Assembly: GCA_937896885.1 (NCBI GenBank)
Contig: CALBNX010000086.1
Coordinates: 1 to 10,881, forward strand
DNA length: 10,881 nt
Direction: 5' to 3'
Source: an uncultured Clostridia bacterium
GTDB taxonomy: Bacteria > Bacillota > Clostridia > Oscillospirales > Acutalibacteraceae
Numbering within the stretch: the first letter of the stretch is position 1; every line of letters starts with the position of its first letter. Under the pieces are notes generated by a model. That model searched no databases. It had not been told where the DNA came from and saw nothing but the letters and a program-made list of their open reading frames with translations. A program made the translations under genes and the position numbers. This document shows positions 7,494 to 10,881 of the stretch, piece by piece.

Positions 7494-7569
7494 GGGAGCA
7501 TAGCTCAGCTGGGAGAGCATCTGCCTTACAAGCAGAGGGTCACAGGTTCGAGCCCTGTTGTGCCCACCA
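7494..7569 (+). tRNA. tRNA-Val (anticodon TAC)
   Basis: A 76-nt cloverleaf with encoded CCA. The anticodon TAC is at 7527-7529 in the loop CTTACAA on a TCTGC/GCAGA stem. The T arm is ACAGG-TTCGAGC-CCTGT. The acceptor stem GGGAGCA/TGTGCCC is imperfect, with A4 facing G69 and G5 facing T68. It is the first gene of the cluster. Confidence 0.95.
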
Positions 7570-7575
7570 TACCAT

Positions 7576-7652
7576 GGCCCGGTAGTTCAGTTGGTTAGAA
7601 CGCTAGCCTGTCACGCTAGAGGTCGAGAGTTCGAGTCTCTTCCGGGTCGCCA
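7576..7652 (+). tRNA. tRNA-Asp (anticodon GTC)
   Basis: A 77-nt cloverleaf with encoded CCA. The anticodon GTC is at 7610-7612 in CTGTCAC on a CTAGC/GCTAG stem. The acceptor GGCCCGG/CCGGGTC pairs with one G-T, and the discriminator is G. It lies 6 nt after tRNA-Val. Confidence 0.97.
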
Positions 7653-7670
7653 CTTTAAAAAAGTGTGTTC

Positions 7671-7746
7671 GCCTCTGTAGCTCAGTTGGTAGAGCAGGGG
7701 ACTGAAAATCCCCGTGTCGGTGGTTCGATTCCGCCCGGAGGCACCA
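7671..7746 (+). tRNA. tRNA-Phe (anticodon GAA)
   Basis: A 76-nt cloverleaf with encoded CCA. The anticodon GAA is at 7704-7706 in CTGAAAA on a GGGGA/TCCCC stem. The acceptor GCCTCTG/CGGAGGC pairs with one T-G, and the T arm is GGTGG-TTCGATT-CCGCC. Confidence 0.97.
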
Positions 7747-7752
7747 AAATAT

Positions 7753-7827
7753 GCGGGAGTGACTCAGTGGTAGAGTGTCACCTTGCCAAGGTGAAAGTCG
7801 CGAGTTCGAATCTCGTCTTCCGCTCCA
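7753..7827 (+). tRNA. tRNA-Gly (anticodon GCC)
   Basis: A 75-nt cloverleaf with encoded CCA. The anticodon GCC is at 7785-7787 in TTGCCAA on a TCACC/GGTGA stem. The acceptor GCGGGAG/CTTCCGC has one wobble, and the T arm is GCGAG-TTCGAAT-CTCGT. It is the last gene before the internal terminator. Confidence 0.97.
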
Positions 7828-7832
7828 CAAAA

Positions 7833-7862
7833 GAAAAAGACGCACATAGCTGCGTCTTTTTC
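7833..7862. terminator. terminator between tRNA-Gly and tRNA-Cys
   Basis: GAAAAAGACGCA (7833-7844) pairs perfectly over 12 bp with TGCGTCTTTTTC (7851-7862) around a 6-nt loop. The A/T end of the stem gives a T run in both directions, so it can act on either strand. Confidence 0.88.
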
Positions 7863-7886
7863 ACTAAAAAACTAAATAATTTATAA

Positions 7887-7960
7887 GGCACCATAGCCAA
7901 GTGGTAAGGCAGAGGTCTGCAACACCTTTACCCCCAGTTCAAATCTGGGTGGTGCCTCCA
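7887..7960 (+). tRNA. tRNA-Cys (anticodon GCA)
   Basis: A 74-nt cloverleaf with encoded CCA. The anticodon GCA is at 7919-7921 in CTGCAAC. The acceptor GGCACCA/TGGTGCC is fully paired, and the T arm is CCCAG-TTCAAAT-CTGGG. It is separated from tRNA-Gly by a strong terminator, and I see no clear promoter in the 24 nt between them. Confidence 0.97.
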
Positions 7961-7962
7961 AA

Positions 7963-7998
7963 AAAATCCTCATTCGTAAGAATGGGGATTTTATTTAT
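7963..7998. terminator. bidirectional terminator between tRNA-Cys and the Xre gene
   Basis: AAAATCCTCATTC (7963-7975) pairs with GAATGGGGATTTT (7980-7992) with one T-G wobble and a GTAA loop. T-rich sequence follows on the plus strand (to 7998), and an A run (7960-7966) gives a T run on the minus strand. It serves both the tRNA transcript and the convergent regulator, whose stop codon lies inside it. Confidence 0.88.
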
Positions 7999-8236
7999 CT
8001 TCAAAAAGTTCTTCCATTGTAATTCCAAGAATTTTTGATATTACAAATATTTCTTTATCAGTAGCATTCCTAAGCTGACCTTCCAGTTTTGAATAGCTTG
8101 TGGGATTCATATCACATCCCATAATTTGAATTTGTGCAATAAAATCTTTTTGTTTTATGCCTTTTTCTTTTCTTATTCGCTCAATATTCTTGCCAACTAA
8201 ATTTTTATTCCCGTAGCTTTGTTTTCTTACTTTCAT
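7991..8236 (-). CDS. Xre/Cro-type helix-turn-helix regulator
   Basis: An 81-aa single-domain DNA-binding protein. The Cro/C1-type fold spans about residues 13-79: NLVGKNIERIRKEKGIKQKDF (helices 1-2), then a recognition region around MNPTSYSKLEG and the closing ISKILGITMEELFEDK. The IRKEKGIKQ and LGITMEELF blocks are typical of this family. No ligand-binding or multimerisation domain follows, as in small autoregulated repressors of accessory modules. ATG 8236 is the only plausible start. The ribosome binding site AAAGGA lies about 11 nt upstream, longer than ideal. The gene is divergent from the zinc-ribbon gene and shares an intergenic region with repeated ATTCC-N5-RGAAT sites, which suggests that it represses both itself and its neighbour. 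The regulator call is firm. The targets are inferred. Confidence 0.9.
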   Translation of the reverse strand: MKVRKQSYGNKNLVGKNIERIRKEKGIKQKDFIAQIQIMGCDMNPTSYSKLEGQLRNATDKEIFVISKILGITMEELFEDK

Positions 8237-8245
8237 AAGCTTATA

Positions 8246-8260
8246 ATTCCTTTTTAGAAT
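8246..8260. promoter_or_regulatory. operator candidate O1 (near start of Xre transcript)
   Basis: ATTCC-TTTTT-AGAAT, an imperfect inverted repeat of the same 15-bp form as O2 and O3. It lies just downstream of the predicted minus-strand transcription start and overlaps the AAAGGA ribosome binding site of the Xre gene on that strand. Confidence 0.6.
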
Positions 8261-8270
8261 ATTTTACTAA

Positions 8271-8276
8271 ATTATA
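8271..8276 (-). promoter_or_regulatory. candidate -10 box of the Xre gene
   Basis: Read on the minus strand this is a perfect TATAAT, followed 35 nt later by the ATG. The -35 region at 16-18 nt is poor. The box sits in the right arm of a perfect 8-bp inverted repeat, TAGAATAT (8255-8262) and ATATTCTA (8274-8281), which contains further ATTCT half-sites. Confidence 0.45.
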
Positions 8277-8289
8277 TTCTAAAAAATAC

Positions 8290-8318
8290 TTGACATAATT
8301 CCAAAATAGAATTATAAT
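8290..8318 (+). promoter_or_regulatory. consensus sigma-A promoter of the zinc-ribbon gene
   Basis: TTGACA (8290-8295), a 17-nt spacer and TATAAT (8313-8318) match consensus at all 12 positions. Transcription would start near 8325. Such a strong promoter usually needs a repressor, and operator O2 fills its spacer. Confidence 0.9.
8298..8312. promoter_or_regulatory. operator candidate O2 (between -35 and -10)
   Basis: ATTCC-AAAAT-AGAAT occupies the promoter spacer of the zinc-ribbon gene up to the base before TATAAT. Protein bound here would block RNA polymerase. Confidence 0.65.
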
Positions 8319-8326
8319 GTAGTAAA

Positions 8327-8341
8327 ATTCCGTTTTGGAAT
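8327..8341. promoter_or_regulatory. operator candidate O3 (at the transcription start)
   Basis: ATTCC-GTTTT-GGAAT has perfect 5-bp arms and is the most symmetric copy. It lies at about +3 to +17 of the predicted transcript and 6 nt before the ribosome binding site. Confidence 0.65.
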
Positions 8342-8357
8342 AAAAAAGGAGGAAACT

Positions 8358-8645
8358 ATGGCTATAAATGTAAAGTGCCCTAAATGCGGTGATTCAAGGG
8401 TACAATTATCAAATGAGATGAATAAACACGGTTGTTTATGGACGATTTTATTTGGAATTTATTATTTTATTTGGATAATGATGAAGTGGTGTGTTGGGTT
8501 TTGTATTTTAATCTTTTATGATTGGTGGATGGCAATAGTACATAAAAATTCCGGAAAAGGCCATGTATGGCAGTCGAAGAGATGGTTTTCAAATAGAAGG
8601 AGAATATATTTTTGCCACAATTGTGGACATAATTTCAGAGCATGA
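8358..8645 (+). CDS. membrane protein with split zinc ribbon
   Basis: A 95-aa protein I do not recognise as a named family. It has CPKCG at residues 7-11 and CHNCGHNF at 86-93, two CxxC knuckles that together look like one zinc ribbon. Between them lies a tryptophan- and aromatic-rich hydrophobic region (about 27-61) long enough for one long or two short membrane helices. A basic segment (QSKRWFSNRRR) precedes the second knuckle. If both knuckles bind one zinc, both ends must be on the same side, which fits a helical hairpin. Zinc ribbons of this kind often bind nucleic acid or protein, but no function can be assigned. The start is secure: GGAGG (8348-8352) lies 5 nt before the ATG. A consensus promoter with operators precedes it, next to the divergent Xre gene. 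The AT-rich pair looks like a small accessory module. Confidence 0.75.
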   Translation: MAINVKCPKCGDSRVQLSNEMNKHGCLWTILFGIYYFIWIMMKWCVGFCILIFYDWWMAIVHKNSGKGHVWQSKRWFSNRRRIYFCHNCGHNFRA

Positions 8646-8690
8646 TTTTTTATGCTGCATTAATGAATTAGAAAATACTACAACCGAATA

Positions 8691-8734
8691 AATTTTCACC
8701 TCTGTGATAGACTATCTCAGAGGTGAATTTTTTT
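8691..8734 (+). terminator. terminator hairpin that also holds the next gene's ribosome binding site
   Basis: TTCACCTCTG (8695-8704) pairs perfectly with CAGAGGTGAA (8718-8727), with GATA/TATC able to pair inside, and seven T follow (8728-8734). It ends the zinc-ribbon transcript. The 3' arm contains AGAGGTGA (8719-8726), correctly placed 8 nt before the ATG at 8735, so the hairpin would also hide that ribosome binding site. Confidence 0.85.
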
Positions 8735-8905
8735 ATGGCAAAAAAGGAAAAGGATATAATATCTTCGCTGCAACATAAGGCGTATCATAATATTCCGTAT
8801 TTGGAGGAAGAGGAAATTCCTGATGTTTACAAGGCGATTGATAATGACCTTGCGAGAGATAATTTGGAAAACCATTTGCCTGCTGAAGATGTGCAGGATA
8901 TATAG
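8735..8905 (+). CDS. small acidic protein of unknown function (56 aa)
   Basis: A 56-aa soluble protein with a basic start (MAKKEKD) and a strongly acidic remainder (YLEEEEIPDVYKAIDNDLARDNL...AEDVQDI). It has no membrane segment, cysteine or recognised motif. ATG 8735 is chosen over the upstream GTG at 8723, because AGAGGTGA (8719-8726) is well spaced for the ATG and the GTG lies inside the terminator stem. The stop is 17 nt before the next gene, which has its own AAAGGAG, so the two probably form an operon. I found no convincing promoter in 8646-8694. Expression may depend on read-through from the zinc-ribbon promoter or on a promoter I cannot recognise. The good ribosome binding site and tight spacing support a real gene. 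The function is unknown. Confidence 0.65.
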   Translation: MAKKEKDIISSLQHKAYHNIPYLEEEEIPDVYKAIDNDLARDNLENHLPAEDVQDI

Positions 8906-8922
8906 GCGAAAGGAGAAAAAAT

Positions 8923-9357
8923 ATGATAGAGCAGGATACTATAAAACTTTTAAGAGAATGTGATGCGGGTGTAAAGATGGGTACATCATCTATTGAAGAT
9001 GTACTTGATAATGTAAAAAACGATAAGCTTGAAAAACTTTTAACTGATTGCAAAAACGAGCATAAAAAGCTGGATAATGAAATCGGGCAATTACTCGATA
9101 AATACAAAGATGACGGTAAAGAGCCTGCGGTTATGGCGAAAGGAATGTCATGGATGAAAACCAATATGAAATTGGCAATGGACGATTCTGATGCTACAAT
9201 TGCCGATTTAATGACAGACGGTTGTAATATGGGAGTAAAATCTCTTAATAAATACTTGAATAAATATAAGGGTGCGGACGAAGTGTCCAAAGATATTACA
9301 AAAAGATTGATAAATTTAGAAGAAAAACTTACTGTTGATATCAGAGAGTTTTTATAA
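8923..9357 (+). CDS. helical four-helix-bundle-like protein, function unknown (144 aa)
   Basis: A 144-aa soluble protein that looks almost entirely alpha-helical. Four helices can be drawn: about 3-32 (EQDTIKLLRECDAG...), 34-64 (DKLEKLLTDCKNEHKKLDNEIGQLLDKY), 70-108 (AVMAKGMSWMKTNMKLA...) and 112-144 (YLNKY...ITKRLINLEEKLTVDIREFL). The size and pattern recall ferritin-like bundles such as the DUF2383/PA2169 group, with CKNEHKKLD resembling an ExxH element. A full set of metal ligands is not evident, so this is a fold guess, not a function. The start is firm, with AAAGGAG (8909-8915) 7 nt before the ATG. It is preceded by the 56-aa gene. Its 3' end meets a minus-strand RNA terminator, and the T-poor sequence after the hairpin at 9369-9414 makes a poor plus-strand terminator. 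Confidence 0.8.
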   Translation: MIEQDTIKLLRECDAGVKMGTSSIEDVLDNVKNDKLEKLLTDCKNEHKKLDNEIGQLLDKYKDDGKEPAVMAKGMSWMKTNMKLAMDDSDATIADLMTDGCNMGVKSLNKYLNKYKGADEVSKDITKRLINLEEKLTVDIREFL

Positions 9358-9360
9358 AAG

Positions 9361-9414
9361 AAAAAAAGGAAATGACTCTTGACTGCATTTTTCTCTGCAA
9401 TCAAGAGTCATTTC
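9361..9414 (-). terminator. strong minus-strand intrinsic terminator
   Basis: The arms at 9369-9382 and 9401-9414 (GAAATGACTCTTGA and its complement) pair over 14 bp. After one mismatch TGCA/TGCA (9384-9387, 9396-9399) adds 4 bp around an 8-nt loop. Seven A at 9361-9367 give a T run only on the minus strand. On the plus strand TGTTCACTC follows, with no T run. Confidence 0.8.
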
Positions 9415-9689
9415 TGTTCACTCTTGATATCTAACATCTTTTGTTATCCTCTCTTTCTACTATCTACTTTTTGCTGTAAAAAGCAATTTTTCTTGACTTT
9501 TTCTATGAAGACTTTCTTCTAACCTGAACGGTTAATATTTAATAAAACCTATCTAATTTTAGCTATCAAAACCTAATCTATATAAAACGTTACACCGTCG
9601 TGTTTTTTACCTCTTAAGTTCAGGCTTGATTTTCAGCTTCATATTAAAGTCTTTTTTAGTTGTACATTGGTCTGTACCTTCCTTTCTTC
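9361..9689 (-). ncRNA. candidate minus-strand RNA of about 330 nt with competing hairpins
   Basis: A promoter at 9696-9725 and the terminator at 9361-9414 bracket a stretch with no long reading frame on either strand. Read on the minus strand it has a short hairpin CTTTTT/AAAAAG (9467-9483). Near the end, ATCAAGAGT (9428-9420) can pair with ACTCTTGAT (9408-9400), which is also the 5' arm of the terminator. These are mutually exclusive hairpins, as in an attenuator. Two tiny frames exist: 9642-9607 (MKLKIKPELKR) and 9437-9408 (MLDIKSEQK, with a GAGAGGA upstream and overlapping the first pairing segment). It resembles no RNA class I know (not tmRNA, RNase P, SRP, 6S, T-box or a common riboswitch). 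The promoter and terminator are seen. That it is a functional RNA is inference. Confidence 0.45.
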
Positions 9690-9695
9690 ACTTAT

Positions 9696-9725
9696 AGTGT
9701 AGCACATATAATATGGGCATTGCAA
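9696..9725 (-). promoter_or_regulatory. candidate minus-strand promoter with extended -10
   Basis: Read on the minus strand, TTGCAA (9725-9720), an 18-nt spacer, then TACACT (9701-9696) directly preceded by TGC, giving an extended -10. Transcription would start near 9689 and run to the terminator at 9361. Confidence 0.5.
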
Positions 9726-9789
9726 TTGGTATTTTATAAAAAAATTGATGCCTGTTTTTAGGCAAATAGCAGAAAAATATATTTAGGTA

Positions 9790-9818
9790 TTTACAAGATA
9801 AAAGATATGTGATATAGT
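9790..9818 (+). promoter_or_regulatory. sigma-A promoter of a very short transcript
   Basis: TTTACA (9790-9795), a 17-nt spacer and TATAGT (9813-9818). Transcription would start near 9825, about 30 nt before the terminator hairpin at 9853. Confidence 0.6.
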
Positions 9819-9824
9819 AATATT

Positions 9825-9893
9825 ATGGGCGTTAAAAAAACAAATATTGCAGAAGACAATACTCGACAAAAAGTATTGTCTTTTTTATTTTGA
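9825..9893 (+). ncRNA. candidate 60-70 nt terminated transcript, possibly with a 22-codon leaderless frame
   Basis: The predicted start of transcription coincides with ATG 9825, which opens a 22-codon frame (MGVKKTNIAEDNTRQ...) ending at TGA 9891-9893 after the terminator hairpin. The transcript would therefore be a small RNA or a leaderless micro-mRNA. The hairpin inside the frame makes a translated product less likely, because termination falls before the stop codon. Listed as RNA. The peptide is only a possibility. Confidence 0.35.
9853..9890 (+). terminator. intrinsic terminator upstream of the MBOAT gene
   Basis: AAGACAATACT (9853-9863) pairs with AGTATTGTCTT (9872-9882) around an 8-nt loop, and the T tract runs through 9886. 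It ends the short transcript from 9825, and its 3' arm overlaps the -35 of the next promoter. Confidence 0.85.
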
Positions 9894-9904
9894 TATGGTA
9901 TAAT
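9876..9904 (+). promoter_or_regulatory. MBOAT promoter P1, extended -10
   Basis: TTGTCT (9876-9881), 17 nt, TATAAT (9899-9904) with TGG directly upstream. The -35 lies in the terminator's 3' arm and T tract. The start would be near 9911. Confidence 0.6.
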
Positions 9905-9932
9905 TGACACACACGGAATTTTATTTTATAAC
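9904..9932 (+). promoter_or_regulatory. MBOAT promoter P2, near consensus
   Basis: TTGACA (9904-9909), 17 nt, TATAAC (9927-9932), 11 of 12 consensus bases. The start would be near 9939, giving a leader of about 39 nt. The last T of the P1 -10 is the first T of this -35, so both promoters cannot be occupied at once. Confidence 0.65.
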
Positions 9933-9977
9933 GAAAAACTTTTAGAGACTGAAATATATACGTTGGAGGAAAGAAAA

Positions 9978-10881
9978 TTGGTATTTTCAAGTTTGATTTT
10001 TTTAGGACTGTTTTTACCTGTAACACTGGGACTGTATTATTTAAGTAAAAACAATACATATAGAAATATAATTCTTCTTATCGCATCTTTAGTATTCTAT
10101 GCATGGGGAGAACCTGTGCTTATCCTTGTTATGCTCACAAGTGCTCTTGTAGCATTTATTTCTGCTTTTGGTATTAACAAATGGCGGGGCTCGTGGGGAG
10201 CAAAGGCATCGCTGATTTTTGCCCTTGTAGTGGACATTGGGCTTTTGGGCGTGTTTAAGTATGCAGGATTTTTTGTTTCCAATGTTAATATGCTTTTTGG
10301 TACATCATATAGTTTTGCAGGATTTGCACTGCCGCTCGGCATATCTTTTTACACCTTCCAGATTTTATCTTATGTTATAGATGTGTACCGTGGACAGGCA
10401 GGGCTTCAAAAATCATTTTATAAGTTTTTACTTTATGTTACAATGTTTCCACAACTTGTTGCAGGTCCTATCGTTAGATATGTAGATATTGAAAAACAGA
10501 TAAACGACAGAAATGTTACTTTAAAAGACTTTGAATACGGCGTTATTCGTTTTACACAAGGTATGTTTAAAAAGGTTATTTTGTCAAACTGTGCGGGCAG
10601 CATAGTTACAAATCTTATCGGTGGCGATATGTCCAGACTTTCTGCGGCCGGTGCATGGCTTGGTATTATTATGTATGCTTTTCAGATTTATTTCGACTTT
10701 TCTGCTTATTCTGATATGGCAATTGGACTTGGTTTAGTCTTTGGATTCCATTTCTTAAAGAACTTTAATTATCCTTTGATTGCTAAGAGTATTACAGATT
10801 TCTGGAGAAGATGGCATATGTCACTTTCTAGTTTCTTTAGAGATTATGTATATATTCCTTTAGGTGGTAACCGTGTAAAAA
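9978..10881 (+). CDS. MBOAT O-acyltransferase, AlgI/DltB type, 3' truncated by window edge
   Basis: The frame stays open to the window end, with 301 codons visible of an expected 450-500. It is a polytopic membrane enzyme that passes acyl groups, usually acetyl, to extracellular polysaccharide or cell-wall polymers. Conserved AlgI blocks are LPLGISFYTFQILSYVIDVYRG, FPQLVAGPIVRY, YFDFSAYSDMAIGLG, and SITDFWRRWHMSLSSFFRDY followed by VYIPLGGNRV. His280 in RRWHMS is the proposed catalytic His of the family. The start is TTG 9978, 8 nt after GGAGG (9965-9969). No ATG or GTG in frame fits that site, and the first helix (FSSLIFLGLFLPVTLGLYYL) begins at once. Two tandem promoters precede it. Relatives are usually followed by an SGNH/AlgJ-like partner, which would lie beyond the window. 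The family is sure. The acceptor polymer is unknown. Confidence 0.94.
   Translation, partial: MVFSSLIFLGLFLPVTLGLYYLSKNNTYRNIILLIASLVFYAWGEPVLILVMLTSALVAFISAFGINKWRGSWGAKASLIFALVVDIGLLGVFKYAGFFVSNVNMLFGTSYSFAGFALPLGISFYTFQILSYVIDVYRGQAGLQKSFYKFLLYVTMFPQLVAGPIVRYVDIEKQINDRNVTLKDFEYGVIRFTQGMFKKVILSNCAGSIVTNLIGGDMSRLSAAGAWLGIIMYAFQIYFDFSAYSDMAIGLGLVFGFHFLKNFNYPLIAKSITDFWRRWHMSLSSFFRDYVYIPLGGNRVK

Larger units (their letters stand above)
9415..9977. other. long intergenic region without a convincing protein gene
   Basis: No frame longer than a few dozen codons with a credible ribosome binding site was found outside the elements listed separately. AT-rich sequence dominates. A small hairpin TGCCT/AGGCA with a GTTTTT loop (9749-9764) lies between the minus-strand promoter and the short plus-strand transcript. 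The minus-strand frame running from 10059 down to 9832 is antisense to the MBOAT start and the promoters, and is not supported. Confidence 0.6.

Noticed and set aside
7603..7886. Reading frames on both strands across the tRNA cluster
   Set aside because: They are translations of tRNA genes and their complements (for example GRRDSNSRLSPWQG and SVAQLVEQGTENPRVGGSIPPG), a common misannotation, and have no ribosome binding sites.
7950..8645. Integrated element at the tRNA-Cys 3' end
   Set aside because: The Xre/zinc-ribbon pair lies just after a tRNA, but I see no integrase and no repeat of the tRNA 3' end downstream in the window.
8646..8694. Sigma-G-like promoter for the 56-aa gene (GCATT at 8657, AATACTA at 8674)
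   Set aside because: The spacer is only 12 nt, against the required 17-18, and the -10 lacks the leading C. No sigma-A pair was found either.
8733..9404. A 223-aa minus-strand frame across the 56-aa and 144-aa genes
   Set aside because: Its composition is Ser/Phe/Leu-rich as expected for the complement of an A-rich helical gene. It begins inside the minus-strand terminator and has no ribosome binding site.
9361..9689. Known structured RNA (tmRNA, RNase P, SRP, 6S, T-box, common riboswitches)
   Set aside because: None of the hallmark sequences of these classes could be found on either strand of this region.
9832..10342. Minus-strand frames antisense to the MBOAT gene and its promoters
   Set aside because: The plus strand carries an unmistakable AlgI-type protein and promoters. 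The antisense frames lack ribosome binding sites and family features.
1..10881. CRISPR arrays, insertion sequences or prophage genes
   Set aside because: No regularly spaced direct repeats, transposase-like frames or terminal inverted repeats were seen.

Overview
The window looks like a chromosomal piece of an AT-rich, endospore-forming member of the Clostridia, probably in or near the Ruminococcaceae/Oscillospiraceae. The evidence is a clear spoVAD, Gram-positive style ribosome binding sites (GGAGG, AAAGGAG), consensus sigma-A promoters, many U-tailed terminators, tRNAs with encoded CCA, and a metG-tatD pair as in Firmicutes. The genus is inference.

Layout. (1) Positions 1-4478: an operon of metG (5' end outside the window), tatD, a small Dabb-domain gene and a half-size ABC exporter, with gaps of -1, 4 and 12 nt, closed by a strong terminator. 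(2) 4481-5730: a forespore-type promoter candidate, spoVAD without spoVAC or spoVAE, and a 45-codon one-helix membrane miniprotein 1 nt after it, then a terminator. (3) 5747-7279: a SteT/LAT-like amino acid permease with its own consensus sigma-A promoter and a possible CcpA (cre) box. (4) 7404-7998: a tRNA cluster Val-Asp-Phe-Gly from one promoter, a terminator, then tRNA-Cys and a bidirectional terminator. (5) 7991-8734: a divergent pair, an Xre-type repressor (minus) and a membrane zinc-ribbon protein (plus), separated by repeated ATTCC-N5-RGAAT operators. (6) 8735-9357: two unrecognised soluble proteins, one acidic 56 aa and one helical 144 aa. The Shine-Dalgarno of the first lies inside a terminator-like hairpin. 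(7) 9358-9977: about 620 nt without a convincing protein gene. It holds a probable minus-strand RNA of about 330 nt with competing hairpins, a very short plus-strand promoter-terminator cassette, and two tandem promoters. (8) 9978 to the end: the start of an AlgI-type MBOAT O-acyltransferase, cut by the window edge.

The most interesting parts are the small self-contained regulatory unit with its operator array (8246-8645), the minus-strand RNA with an attenuator-like structure but no gene behind it (9361-9701), and the orphan spoVAD with its miniprotein. Most of the rest is ordinary housekeeping sequence. No insertion sequence, CRISPR array or phage gene was seen.
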